A DNA stretch of 64,000 nucleotides from Gymnothorax reevesii (taxonomy: Eukaryota > Chordata > Actinopteri > Anguilliformes > Muraenidae): NCBI GenBank assembly GCA_029721435.1, contig CM056580.1, forward strand, positions 72,379,367 through 72,443,366, given 5' to 3'. Shown piece after piece: positions 25,240 through 36,809 of the stretch; the stretch's first letter is position 1; the number at the start of each line of letters is the position of its first letter. The notes below the pieces were generated by a model. The model ran no database searches. It saw nothing but the letters and a program-made list of their open reading frames with translations, and had not been told where the DNA came from. Position numbers and translations under genes: made by a program.

Positions 25240-25503
25240 ATCTCCGCCACAGGATGACATTGATACAAATGCAAGATCTGTCTCTTGGGAAGATTTTAGG
25301 ACCGGATCCAGAATCCAGATCCGGATCTGGATCATCACCAAAATTTAATGGACTCGTCCCTGGACCAAGATCTATCTCTGGTGAAAATTTCATAAAGATC
25401 CGTCCAGTAGTTTCCGAGAAATCCTGTCCACAGACAGACAGACAGACAAATAAATAAATAAATAAACCGACTCGATCGCATAATCTCCTTGGCAGAGATA
25501 ATT
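25240..25503 (+). mobile_element. RTE-type LINE 3' end fragment
   Basis: The block with ATCACCAAAATTTAATGG, then AAAATTTCATAAAGATCCG, CAGACAGACAGACA/AATAAATAAATA repeats and a terminal CTCCTTGGCAGAGATAATTA is the layout I know from RTE-type LINE 3' tails in fish (coding end, cagacaga-type repeats, CTCCTTGGCGGAGGTAAT end). Only the last ~260 bp are present, as usual for 5'-truncated copies. A short GGATCC/GGATCTGGATC cluster (25304-25334) lies at its start. Confidence 0.6.
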
Positions 25504-25678
25504 AAACACTAATTGCAGTCATTAAATGATAATTTTGCAATTGAAGAAGAAAAGCTACCTAACACAACCTTGCTGTATGAGGAAAAGTATATGCCCCATT
25601 AGTTACTAAATCAACCAGTGCATGAAATTTAATTGATGATTCTATTTCACCGGACGCACCAGAGCATGATTACTGCAA

Positions 25679-26190
25679 GTGATGGTCGGATTTTTGAGAT
25701 GCCAAATGCTGTGGCTGGAACGAAATGAAGGATGACAAAATACGAGACGAACACTGACAGAAATCAGAGAGGGAGAATCGAGCTTCCCAAGGACCTAGAT
25801 CCAGTCCGTGAAACAATAAGGAAGCAAAGCAAGTTTGACAAAACGAATGACAGGGAAAAAATCTGAAACTGAGATAAAAAGAATTAGCATCAGACGGTGC
25901 CCAGAAAGAGGAAAAACAAAAAGATTCCCTTGTTATCTAGCACTTTCCTCTTTTGCAGCTGATACCTCAACAACTTTCTCACTAGAGACCTTACCGGCTA
26001 AAGTACAAACAAAACACTGACACTCTAGCAAGGGCAGCGAGGCGGAACTTGGGCTTAAATAGCATCCAGGTGACGCCCCCAATTAATGCCAGCTGGCCCA
26101 AGAATCCAATTGTGGGCAAACTGATATCATCCCAGGCGAGAGCAACCAAGAAAGCTCTCAAAGCCACCACCAGGCTCCAAAACCATGACA
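25679..26190. repeat. Possible solo LTR-like insert
   Basis: On the minus strand the segment starts TGTCATGGTTTTGGAGC (26190) and has a TATA-like TATTTAAG near 26053, resembling LTR architecture. The near-repeats CTGCAAG (25672-25678) and CTGCCAG (26191-26197) flank it, but 7 bp with one mismatch is not a standard LTR duplication. Tentative. Confidence 0.35.
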
Positions 26191-26194
26191 CTGC

Positions 26195-27425
26195 CAGCCC
26201 TGTTGAATCTAAACATCACTTAAATAAAACCTGTCTGCCAATGTGAATTAGGCAAAAAAAAGCACATGATGCTACGACCTAAAGAAATGCAAGAACAGAT
26301 GAGATACAAAGACACTGACATCTATCACTCTGGAAAGGGTTACAAAGACATTATGGCTCTGAGACTCCAATGAACTGGAATAAGAGCCAGAAGAGAACTT
26401 GGAACAGTGGTGAACCTTCCTCAGAATGGCTGGCAAAACCAAATTTCCTTCAAGAGCTAATCGATGACATACAAGAACCCACACAAAGATCTGAGGAACT
26501 GCTGGCCTCACTTGCCCCAGTTAAGTTCAATGTTTGCAATTCCACAGTCAGAAGGAGACTGAGCAAAAATGGCATCCATGGAGAAACCATTTGTGACCCA
26601 ATATAAACCAAATGCTCGTTTCGCATTTGCCATGAAAGCATTTTTATAACCCCCAAGACTTTTGGGAAAATATTTTGTAGACTGATGAGTCAAAAGTAGA
26701 ACTTTTTGGAAGATTTGCGTCATGTAACATCTTATCATGGATTTGCTACCACCAGATGAATACTGCAATCCGGTGGGAGCTCGGACCACTGGCCTAAAAG
26801 AAGGACCCAAACGCACAGGCTGGAAAAATGCTTTTAGGATTTTAATAAACTTTTAAAATCAAAATAAACACAAATTAAAACCCAGGGGAGCAGCTACACA
26901 TAAATGCAGGGCAAAAACTCGAGATTGCAGTTGGAATTGCAACTGGGCAGAGCCAGCCCATAAATACACTGCCTTCACCTCCACTTTGACGAGCCACACC
27001 TGCTGCCCATCAAAGTGGAAGTGAAGAATGCAACGGGGGAGGGGCTGCAAGGCCAAACCCTTACACATCTGAAACAAAGCTAACACAGCATTCCAAAAAA
27101 AGAACATCATACAAGTCAAACATGATACATGATCATGGTGGTACGATGATAGTCTGGAGTTACTTTGCTACTTTAGAACCTTGCTAACTTGCCATGACTA
27201 ATGGAACCATCTGTTCTGCTTTCTACCAGACAATCCTGAAGGGGAAGGTCAGGCCATCAGATTGTGACTTCAAGCTGAATTGCACTTAGATGCAGCAAGA
27301 TAATCATCCCAAGCACACATACAAGCCCACCTCACAATGGCTAAAAAGAAACAAAATGATGGTTTTGGAGTGCTCTTGGCAAAGTCCTGACTTGAGACGC
27401 CATAGCATGACGTTAATAAGCCAAA
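26195..27425 (+). mobile_element. Tc1-like transposon fragment (second family), split by an LTR
   Basis: The DNA reads through ATGCTACGACCTAAAGAAAT (26270), TCTGGAAAGGGTTACAAAG, CTTGGAACAGTGGTGAACC and, after an interruption, CTAACACAGCATTCC and ATCATCCCAAGCACACA. This is a very widespread fish Tc1-like sequence that normally encodes a ~340-aa transposase. Both terminal repeats are lost or too decayed to place. The coding frame is broken throughout, and it is interrupted by the 333-bp insert at 26733-27065. A remnant of the SPDLN-x-IE region is at about 27374-27400. Confidence 0.75.
26733..27065. repeat. Solo LTR-like insert, 333 bp, TSD CATCT
   Basis: The insert starts TATCATGGATTTGC (26733), ends AAACCCTTACA (27065) and is flanked by CATCT at 26728-26732 and 27066-27070. 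Removing it and one CATCT restores the Tc1 reading across the join. The ends fit TG...CA with one change at the first G. Internal AATAAA-like sites lie near 26842 and 26863. No internal genes. LTR family not recognised. Confidence 0.65.
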
Positions 27426-28440
27426 GAGGATTTTTCCCATCGAAAATGCATTCTTTTTTTTTACAGGAGAGAAGGAATTTACACACAGTTGGAGAATTTC
27501 TGACCATGACAAAATTACAATAAAATATGAAAAAGGCAGTCACACACTAATGGCCATGATGCAATAATAACCAATTTATGAAATTACTCAATCACCAATG
27601 CTTCAAAATAAGAAGTGTTGGTAATTTAATTAATTCCTTATTATCTCATCGCGGCAACCAGGGCCGGATTAACACAGTGCGATGCCCCAGTGTGACAAAT
27701 CATGAAATGCCCCCCCACCCGCTAAAAAGTCACTTAAAATGGCTTATGGAATGCAGCAATGGACTACTCTTCTCTTTGATAATACTGGCGTATCATTTAA
27801 CTGGCACACAGCAATAATGACCGCTAAAGCACCAGCTGAACAAGCTTTCAAAACAAGATTGCCAATGGTGATAATAATAACGGTGCCCTCAAGGACATTG
27901 TGACAGCCCTGCTGCCTTCAGGGACAGTGCCCAAATTCTTAAGGGGTGATCTGGTGTTAAATGGGCAAAATTTGATTATTTTTCCAAAAACATTTTTGAA
28001 TAAAAATATTCCATAATAACCCAACCCTTTAATAATCACTCATTGCTACATGGATGAAAACCTGAACTCAAATTTTCAATGCGGCCTAATGCATTTTCCA
28101 TTGATTTCCTAAGGTATTACTTTTCCCATGTTTCTCATGTTTGTGGCAGCCATAACTTTTTTATCTATCATTGAAAATCAATTAAATTTGGGCTGCAGGA
28201 ACTTTACCTCATTAGAAATGCAATGACATAGGGAAAATTTCCCTGTCTGTTACATACTATGAATATTTTGAGTATTCATCAGATTCTGTGCAAAATAATT
28301 TCAAAATGTGAGCAGAATGCCCCACAATCGCAAAGAATGGCTATGTCATTGCATTTGGATAAGCAATGGCTTTTAAATGATGAAGGAAAAACTGAATTCT
28401 TTCAGAGTTCAAGAGGAATAGGCCTATTTCACATTTCCGG
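27426..28440. other. No recognisable gene
   Basis: Contains a stretch of C (27711-27717) after a GGGCCGGATTAAC motif (27661) that is often seen near repeat ends, but no partner end was found. Otherwise featureless. Confidence 0.45.
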
Positions 28441-28441
28441 G

Positions 28442-28449
28442 TATAAAAA
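28442..28449 (+). promoter_or_regulatory. TATA-box candidate
   Basis: TATAAAAA lies 65 bp upstream of the ATG of the THAP-like segment at 28507, a spacing compatible with a core promoter. Inferred from position only. Confidence 0.35.
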
Positions 28450-28506
28450 CCAGAGAGCAGGTAAACTGACTTCCGCCAATTTATGCTTGCTTGCTTCATG
28501 CTCCAT

Positions 28507-28735
28507 GTATTAACAATGGCAGAGTGCTAGTCGTCGGTGTTCCCGGTCCTGACTGTTCAAACTCTAACTCGAAAAAGCAAGCCAACCTCTCTTTTCTCGG
28601 TTTGCCCGCCGAAGACGACGTGAAGAGATGGATTTTGTCCATACGAAGAGATGACGGAGGAAGATTTACGATTATGGGATGTATATAGCTACCTGAGGGT
28701 GCAATGCTCACTAAGCTGTAGCTACCATTCAGATC
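28507..28735 (+). pseudogene. THAP-domain protein, decayed first part
   Basis: An ATG in good context (aacaATGG, 28507) begins M-A-E-C. A stop or shift follows at once, but the adjoining frame continues with CSNSNSKKQANLSFLGLP, then KRWILSIRRDDGGRF. This is the layout of a THAP zinc finger: second Cys, basic loop, F/P, then an invariant W followed by R-x-D. A degenerate V-x-C-S segment near 28699-28710, in a shifted frame, could be the C of the C2CH. A separate open stretch at 28739-28876 ending at a GTAACT donor-like site may be the next exon; it has no recognisable domain. THAP domains bind DNA in host regulators and in P-element/Kolobok-type transposases, and I cannot tell which. At least one frameshift makes this a relic unless the reading is corrected by RNA. 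Confidence 0.5.
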
Positions 28736-28929
28736 CATGTGAACTGGGCCGTGAAAAATACGAGTGACGGCAACGAGGAAGAAAGAAAGGGGGTCTGCGA
28801 TGGAGTCTGGTTGAAAAACGGATTCACCTGCGGCAGAACTTTTGGAGCTTTGACTACGATTGTTGTCCTCCTGCAGGTAACTAACTATCTTGCTGCTTCT
28901 TGCAAATCACCAAGCTTACTTTAACCGTG

Positions 28930-31900
28930 CGTTGAAAAATTGAGGAAAAAAATAGGATCTGCAAAGCCAGTTAAACCGGAAACTTTTAGAGTTATTGGCC
29001 AATTGACGCAATAGTTTGGCATCAACAATGAACTTAACGGAACATAAAAATACAAGCATTAGCTTGCTATCTCTATCGTTTATGCTGTAATCCGTGGCTA
29101 GTTTGCTAGCTTTCCGTGTTCGCTCGAACTACGTTAGTATCGAAGATATCTTGCACCTTTTTCCTGGCGAACATACGTCTATGAATTTGCTTTCTAGATA
29201 TCACGTCTCCGAAGTTGCTTATTACCGGTTTAGAATGGTTAGCTCTGGTCTAGAATGGCTTGTGTGGGTAACACATTAGTACCGACCAGTGTTTGATAAT
29301 TATGCTTAATAAAGTTTTCCAAAGATTAGAATAATCCTTTGGCAGTTTAACACTCGTCGTTCTTTCTGCAATGCTGAAACGTGGTAAATTCAACGGAGAA
29401 GATTGTTTTAATAACGTAAATAAAAAAGTGAAATAAAAAAATTACACTCTCTGAACTTCTGTGCTCGCTTTTGGCACATCCTGCAATGCAGGCTATCCAA
29501 CTGGCGCATAATATTTTCAGTCCATTAGCCACCGCTTATATAGATGTAAGGGATCAATTTGTTCAACTTCTTTTGTAATTTCATGAAGACACAGTGACAA
29601 CCTTTAGCTGCTTAATTATGACTTATTGGTACTACTTGCTTCGATCATCGCAAATTTACCAAGGTGTTTTATTAGTGTTTAGTGGTCCTTTGCACTGTTA
29701 CCTTGAAATATACAGTCCTTTGGATAGTATTCCAACTACTCATTTACTATTGCTCTTTTATCATCTAATCTCCTTGGGTTTTTACACTGTCTTTGTGGCA
29801 TATTTCTTATTAAAGACGTTTTAGTTTGATTGTAAGACATTCTATACATAAATTGCTTTGCCTTTTTTGTCATTTCATCAGGTGCACTTGCTCACCTTTG
29901 GAAAGGATCTGAGAACTGGAGGACATGGGGTACATCTTAAATCTTATTTGATACTTCCTTGCTCTTCACTTGAAGCAGAAGTTTTCATGTATCAGCCATC
30001 CTGCAGGTCATATGAAAGCTCTCAGTTTTGCTGTGAGGTGAGAGCTCTGAGTTGCCATGAGTGAGTATTCACAAGGGCAGCCTTCCTGGAAGACTTCAGC
30101 TGAAAACCATGCGGTCAGTCCGTAATGACAGACACTGGCAGCAGATCCAGCTGTGTGCCATCATCAGAAATGGATGTGGATTCATGTGATTCTTCAGAGG
30201 AAAGGATTCCTTGTGTCTTCCCTCATCATATAGTTTCCTTGCATCTCTCCATGGTAGGAAGGACTGAGAAGCTAGGAAAAAACTCGTGAGGGAAACATGG
30301 ATGCTATTAAAGAGAATTGAGATGTACCCATGATGTTGCATTTTATGCACTCAGGACCCCTTTTTGGAAAGTCCGTTCAGTGCTTGACAAGCCATCACTA
30401 ATCTTTGCTGTAAGCAGCAGTGGTCAAAGGCCAATTATTGATGCTGCTGCAGTCAAGTTGTCCTTGCTAGGCAGTGGTCCAGAAACATTTGTGTGTGAAG
30501 TTTGTAGTTGTGCAAAAAAAATGCAGATTTGGGATAGTTAGTTCTGTAGTGTTGACTGCACAGCACAGAATTTGTACATGAGGCTGTAGAATTGAGCACT
30601 ACATCTACACCAGCTGGCTCTCAAGCAGTGACCTAACAAAGAACATTTTTTCAAATAAAATTGGTTTTATTAAAGTTTTTCATTTTCATTCATCTTTGTC
30701 CGGTAATGACTTGTTACATAAGCATGGGGCCGGTGCCAAATCTGTTGTATGCTCATGTAAGCAGCAGCAGGGACATATTTGGAACCAAGGGTGCTGTAAT
30801 GGGCCATGATGTAAACTTTGACATCTTCATTTCACAAGTCCTGGAGATTCATTGAGTACACCTGGGATAAATTTAATAAATAAGGTGGCCAGACTTCTTA
30901 AGTCTCAGACTGGGACACCTCAGTTTACGCATGCCACCCAGTTGGGCTTGCTTAGCTTTCTCATGGATGTTAACAACAATGATATTATAGTTATGATTTC
31001 ATTCATTCACTGCTGTTAGATGTCTGGATGTGAAAAACCCATGGGTGTTCAATTTCCTTGATGGGGCATTTATTTTAGTATTTATTTTTGACTATAAGAA
31101 AAAAAAATCACGAGCAAAATAAGATTTACTTTTGATTGACATTTCTAATATATAAAGGGTAGTAAAAGGTCATTTTGCTTTTCATTTTTTGTGGTATCTC
31201 TGTAGTCTATATTACATGGTACATCAATCACACATTTACCAAGTAAGCAATAAAAATCATTATCACCGTGTTGTTCCGAATATAAGAGGACTTTGGATGC
31301 AAGACAACCCCTCTTTCTCAAGACAAATTTTTGGGAAAAAGGGGTTCTCATGACATCTTATTTTAATCACGAGTACATATATGAAAATACTGATAAAACC
31401 TTGAGAAAAACCAATATAAAACACAGGTATGGTATTAATTTAGTTGATAATCGGTGCCTTGACGGAAAACTGCATTTTCGCCTTTTCGGGAATACTGCTT
31501 CTGGAGAAGAAAGCGCTGAGTTGGCGATGGTTACTGGTCTTTCACTGGCTACCCCAGATGGAATGCCACGGTGACTATTGAAAACGCAAGTCGCAGCAGC
31601 TGCAATAGTCAAAAAGAAACGCCGGGTAATGGTGGTCATTGGCCAGCATGCATTTGCAATATCTTAATTTACTAGCTAGCTAGCTAGCCATCTACTGCAA
31701 AGCAAGTTACATTTACCAGACATTCTTTGCATAAGCTAGCGGGGCAAACCTCAAGCTCCCTATCAGACACCACTGCGAAGCGTTCAAGCCTGGATAAAAC
31801 CAAGCTATGTTTGTGACAAAAAATAAAATATGGCTTCAGTTCAAACACAACTCACCTAGCTAGCGAACCCTCAATCTCGCCTCACTGTAGCTACAACCTT

Positions 31901-32030
31901 GGTACAATTAGCTAGCTTCCTCAGTGACTGAACGATATAACATCCAACCCAGTGACCACCACGCAATATCTGAGAGTGGACATCGCTAGGTAAAGTGAAA
32001 AACAAACATACTAACAGCGAGTTTTATGAA
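28930..32030. other. No recognisable gene; a few simple motifs
   Basis: Non-coding by inspection. Frames such as 29594-29824 and 31293-31574 lack any recognisable domain. A (GCTA)n run lies at 31672-31690. A segment near 31267-31350 (CCGAATATAAGAGGACTTT) resembles a dispersed fish repeat but no ends could be placed. Confidence 0.4.
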
Positions 32031-32230
32031 CACAGGAATTTCATAAGTCATCAAGGCGTATACTTGCTAACATTTTGACAGTCGTCTCATGGTCACTGAA
32101 GGAGTAACAGCTCTGAAGAGCGACTGTGCCGATTACTGGAATACAACAGCTGAGCCGGGAGAAAAGTTGAGTGATAAACTTTCTCACAATCTCTGTAATC
32201 GCTATAATCCCTTTTCTCGAAACTAAGAAA

Positions 32231-32956
32231 ATGGGTAAGCCTGGTGGAAGCAAGGAAACCGGGAAATCAGGTTCACTGGATCCCGCAGCAGTCATAGAGG
32301 CTCTCGCTGATTTGAGAAAGGAAGTGAGGGAGTGGAGGGACAGTATGAGGGAACAAATGGAACGACTTCTGGAGGAAAACTGTGATCTCAAAAAAGAGAT
32401 TGCAAAGAAAGATACGAAGATTAAATCTCTAGGAAGCAATCTGGTGGAGCGGGAACAACAAGAAACACGTAATGATGTAATCCTGACCGGGCTCAAAATC
32501 AAACCCAGGAGCTATGCCAGGGCAGCAGCGAGTGGTGATGAGGAGGATAATAAATCCGTGGAACTGCAGGTGATGGAATTCCTTCAGTCCAGAAATACTT
32601 CTTTGGACCAAAACAATGTGGATTCATTTTATCTGCTACCGAAAAGGAATGTAAGCCGAGACCAAAATGCAACAACACGGGCCGTGTTGCTACAACTTTC
32701 AAGTAACAAGCATAAGATCTCTCTGTTGAAGCAAGGGAAAAATCTCAAAGGATCCAATGTATTAATGAATGAAAACCTCACCAAGCATAATGCAACACTC
32801 GCATGGAAAGCTCGTCAACTAAGGAAAGAAGGTAAGATACACAGCACCTGGTCGACAAACTGTAGAATTTTTATCAAACCAAATGGATCTTCACCGGAAA
32901 CCACCAGACCGGTGCTGATCAAGATGATGCGGGATTTGGAGAAGTACGACCACTGA
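32231..32956 (+). CDS. LINE ORF1 protein (coiled coil plus nucleic-acid-binding domain)
   Basis: An intact frame of 241 codons from ATG 32231; I prefer this start over 32171 because the protein then opens MGKPGGSKETGKSG as a typical basic ORF1 start. Residues about 20-75 form a heptad-rich coiled coil (ALADLRKEVREW, then MERLLEENCDLKKEIAKKD), which in this family makes ORF1 trimerise. The middle holds NDVILTGLKI and a YARAAA basic patch. The C-terminal half (RAVLLQLSSNKHKISLL, then LKGSNVLMNENLTK) resembles the RRM-like ORF1 RNA-binding fold seen in L2/CR1/Jockey-type LINEs. ORF2 begins 18 nt after its stop. ORF1 proteins coat the element RNA. It has no stops, which is notable next to a truncated ORF2. 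Confidence 0.75.
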   Translation: MGKPGGSKETGKSGSLDPAAVIEALADLRKEVREWRDSMREQMERLLEENCDLKKEIAKKDTKIKSLGSNLVEREQQETRNDVILTGLKIKPRSYARAAASGDEEDNKSVELQVMEFLQSRNTSLDQNNVDSFYLLPKRNVSRDQNATTRAVLLQLSSNKHKISLLKQGKNLKGSNVLMNENLTKHNATLAWKARQLRKEGKIHSTWSTNCRIFIKPNGSSPETTRPVLIKMMRDLEKYDH

Positions 32957-32974
32957 GGTCCTTGACAGACATTC

Positions 32975-33771
32975 ATGAGTAGTCATCAACCTACAGAAAT
33001 AAATTTTTCGGGAAATGGATTTTTGACTGGAAGTCACCATTCTTCAGAAATAGACCCAAATGAAGAAATCGATCCGAATAACCATTTTTTCAACAAAGAG
33101 TCTAACATATGCGAATACTTTTCTGTGGACAAATTCAAAAAAAGCATTAAAATGGACGGAAGTTTGTCCATTATCCACTTTAATAGTAGGAGTCTATATT
33201 CCAACTTCGATCAAATAAAGGAATACCTTTGGTCATTTGCTAACCCGTTTAACATCATCGCCTTATCGGAAACTTGGATTAAAGAGGAAAAGGGCGAGGA
33301 CTTCCACATGGAGGGTTATAACTTTGTGTGTAAGAATAGACTGAATAAAGCAGGTGGGGGAGCTGGCCTATTTATTGATGAGGCCATAAACTTCCAGGTA
33401 ATAGAATGTAAATCATATGTTGTGGAAAATGTTATGGAATGCCTTACAATTGAGATTCCCAGATTGAAAGGTAAAAATATTGTTATTTGTTGTGTGTACA
33501 GGGCACCGGATTCACAAATTGATGTTTTCAGCAAATGTATGGGTGAACTACTCACTAATACAAGCCATAAAAATGTTTTTATGTGTGGGGACTTTAACGT
33601 TGACTTGATAAATCCAAATAACAGCTCTATAATAGAGGATTATATTAACACCACGTATGCCATGGGTATGCAACCATTAATTACAAAACCAAGCAGGATT
33701 ACTAGGCATAGTGCCACTTTGATAGATAATATCTATACTAATGTACTAGATTCTGATATATTTTGTGGCAT
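32975..33771 (+). pseudogene. LINE ORF2, endonuclease half only
   Basis: The frame opens at ATG 32975 and reads an apurinic-type endonuclease: IIHFNSRSL, LSETWI (catalytic E), GGGAGLFID, CCVYRAP, CGDFNVDL and TLIDNIYTN. After DSDIFCGI (about 33771) homology ends abruptly; the final SDH motif and the whole reverse transcriptase are missing, and the remaining ~38 codons of the open frame come from a different element. LINE copies are normally cut at the 5' side, so a missing 3' half points to a later deletion or recombination. The RT fragment at 1-1975 is of a related type but lies 31 kb away, so the two are separate copies. Confidence 0.8.
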
Positions 33772-34103
33772 CGCGCGCAGAAGGTGTTACTACGCCTGTC
33801 ATTATAGTACGCACTTCCCACAGCATAGGAAAAGCCACGTTTGGATTTGCGTACCCGTACCCGAACTCATGTCACTGGTCATATAAACCTATGTAAACAG
33901 GAAAAACGTGGAAGACTTTGGTCGCATCTAACTACAGCCCCGAAAAATACCGATGACCACAAGGAGTCTAGCTACAAATGCTAACAGGAGTGGCATCGCG
34001 TCTGGCTGACTGGGTGGTCGCTCAAAGCTCGGAGAGGTACGTATCATCTCGTCTCATTTCATAGAAAAACATATTTCATTGTGAAAGTACGGTGGACTGT
34101 TCC
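33772..34103. mobile_element. MITE-like fragment between LINE and Gmr1-type piece
   Basis: A non-coding stretch ending GGTGGACTGTTCC next to TTTAA, a terminal sequence (inverse: GGAACAGTCCACC) that I associate with a fish MITE carrying TTAA-type targets. The left end is missing. The TTTAAACTCACGG at its right belongs to the Gmr1-type fragment, so it probably inserted at a TTAA in that element before its left side was lost. Confidence 0.35.
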
Positions 34104-35790
34104 TTTAAACTCACGGCTTCTAGCCTTATGATCATACCAAGTTTTCATTTTTCCCTAACTTCATTTCAAGTTCTCTTTGGCTAGGTCACAAGCTGCACGC
34201 AATCTTTCCTTGAACTTGCTAACATAGTCTAACAGACTGATATGCAGTTCTTTCTCTTGCCATTGTTCACTCAAAAGTAGCAAAGGTCCTCTCACTTCAT
34301 GGCCAAACACTAGCTCAAACGGACTGAATCCAGTAGACTCCTGCACTGCTTCTCGAGCTGCAATCAACAGCAAATGAACACCTTCATCCAAGTCTTTCTC
34401 ATGGTCAAAACAATAAGTCCTCATCATTGTCTTGAGAGTGGAATGAAACCGCTCTAAGGCACCCTGACTTTCTGGATGATAGGCACTAAAAAGAATCTGC
34501 TTCGCACCTAGTTTAAACACAACCTGCTGAAACAATTCAGAAGTGAAATTGCTACCTTGGTCTGACTGAATTTCCCTGGGAAGGCCAAACAACGTGAAGA
34601 ATTTTATCAAAGCCTTCGAGATTGCAATTGCCTTGATGTTACGTTGAGGTATGGCTTCAGGGAATCTGGTAGATGCACACATGATTGTCAACAAGTACTG
34701 ATTTCCAGATCTAGTTTTGGGTAATGGACCAACACAATCAACAATGACCTAAGAGAAGGGCTCCTCAAATGCTGGGATAGGCTGCACTGGAGCTACAGGT
34801 GGGTCTAGCTGGTGTTTTCCAACTACCTGACAAGTGTGACAGGTTTTGCAAAAGTTGGAAACGTCTTTCCGAAGCCCGGGCCAGTAGAAGTGTTTCATGA
34901 TCTTATCAACAGTCTTGTTAACACCAAGATGACCTCCTAAAGGTAAACTATGAGCCATTGTTAAGATCTCATTCCTGTAGACCTTCGGAGCAACAATTTG
35001 CCTAACCACTGCCCAATCTGCATTGGCAGAGATATCAGGAGGGCGCCACTTCCGCATCAACACACCATCCTTGGAATAATGCCCAACTGGAACTGCGTCT
35101 ATTTCTTTATCAGGAAGGGCTCTCCTCTTTAGAACACAAATTTCAGGATCATTACTTTGCTCCTCAATCAACCGCTTTCTGGACAGAGACAAGTCTCCAG
35201 ACGCATCAGAATCACCAATCCCACCTGGCTGGCTGAACAAAGAACTGATAAAAGTATCTGATAAGTCCTCAAACGGAGAAACCATAGTAGGCCGAACAGA
35301 GTCATGAGGCGAACCACCTGAGTCCTGACTATTTAATGTGCTGGACGGCACCACATCATCTTCTTCTTTAGCCTTCTTGGCCATAGCTCGGGTCACTGCA
35401 CAGGAAGGATACAGAGATGGGTCTTTATCGCCATCTTCAGTGCTCGGCTGTGAAGTAAGATGAACAGGGGGAACTACATTGCCCCCAGCCAGGTCATTGC
35501 CTTGCAACAGAGAAAAACCCTTTATAGGTAGACTTGACATAAGTCCCACCTTTACCTGTCCTGTAACTAAATCTGACTTCAAGAATACAGCGCGCAGGGG
35601 TACAGACACAGTCCTCCCTTCAATACCTTGTACAAGTATGAAATCCCCAGAAGCAGTCTCATCACGTAACACCAAGGAGTCCATCAACAAAAGTGACTGA
35701 GAAGCTCCGGTATCTTTTAGGACATATATGGGGACAAGAGTAGAATGCTCATTCAGAGCCATAAATCCCATTGGCACAGAGGGATAAAAG
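34101..35790 (-). pseudogene. Gmr1-type gypsy pol fragment (protease to integrase), no LTRs
   Basis: Closely similar to 49309-50980 of the full element, reading on minus. It holds the aspartic protease motif KDTGASQSLLL, the integrase zinc-binding segment (GGHLGVNKTV, CKTCHTCQ) and the catalytic core with QSDQGSNF and ESQGALERFH, so the third catalytic acid is present here. One stop replaces R in the segment before the first catalytic D (TAG at 34749-34751). Gag, RT, RNase H and both LTRs are absent. The ends are set by a MITE (left) and a Tc1 tip (right). At the site of the full element's nonsense codon this copy keeps the leucine codon, so it predates or escaped that mutation. Confidence 0.85.
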
Positions 35791-35811
35791 CTGCATTTTA
35801 TGCTCACTCAT

Positions 35812-35899
35812 ATTGTCTTTGTCTTATGATCTGAAACATTATAATGTGACATAAAACAGAAGAAAATGGAAAGGGGGCTAATACTTTTTCACAGCACTG
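35812..35899 (-). mobile_element. Tc1-type MITE, one end
   Basis: Inverse of CAGTGCTGTGAAAAAGTATT followed by a GTTTCAGATCATAAG segment, the same terminal region as in the MITE at 40216-40480. It is flanked by TA at 35900-35901. The other end is missing, apparently lost at the junction with the Gmr1-type fragment. Confidence 0.65.
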
Positions 35900-35901
35900 T
35901 A

Positions 35902-36809
35902 GCTTAGAGAGCTAGTTAAGGCTGACACTTCAAGATATGCCCTCATTCTCATAAACACTCTCATGCATACCTGCTACTCCTCTGCCCCTCTGTACGGTGA
36001 GCTACTGCTCTCCTGCTCCAGCAAAAATTGCCTCTGCCTCTGCTGTTCTCTCCGTTAAAGCAAAGAGTAACATTGCCTATTGCAGCATATTGGGTCGGCA
36101 AGTAATTTGGGCTGCGGGCCGAGATTTTTCCTCGGCACTAGGTGGCGGGCCACCTAAGGTCACCTATGGTGCCCCTAAGGTCCACTCGCAAAACCAGGCC
36201 AACACGGAGAATGATGAGTCTAATAAAAATAACTAATGAAAATAAATTAACTGTGTGGACTGTGCTCAAGCCCATCGGAAGTCTCTTTTGATAATTTAAT
36301 AATCTTAATGGACTTAGCATCTCTTTCAATACTGAGTCATCTGAAATTGTGAAAAAGGCAATGATGGCAATGATAGGCCCAGGTTAGGTCTATTCGGCAA
36401 CTAGTCATATTAGTCTATTTTGGGCTACATTTATTTTGAAATACTTAGTTGACTGCCTCCCTATAATAATACAACAAACTGACTATTCGCACTTATACAT
36501 GTGGCCAATGCTTAATTTTTTTCTTGGCCACACTTCACGTGTGGCCTATGCTGAATTTTTTTCTTGGCAATAGCTTAAAATGTTTGGCTAAGAAAAAAAA
36601 TTTAGCTTTGGACAAACTTAAAATTCTCGTGGGCAATGGCGCAATGTGCATCTTGGCCACACTTATAAGTGTGTCCAATGCGAATTTCGATCAATTTTTG
36701 TGTTTGGACGCACAAAATGTTTTGGTAGAAATAGCGTGCAAAGAGGAGTAAGCTGAATTAAAAAGATGTCTCTGTGTGTCAAAAGGTCTAAAGAAGAAAG
36801 TTGACAGCA
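35902..36809. other. No gene; short imperfect tandem repeats
   Basis: 36500-36560 contains two similar copies of GTGGCCNATGCTNAATTTTT followed by TTCTTGGC, and a third weak one near 36650. GC-rich GCGGGCCGAG and GGCGGGCCACC (36113-36155) resemble parts of hAT ends and may belong to the fragment that follows. Confidence 0.4.
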
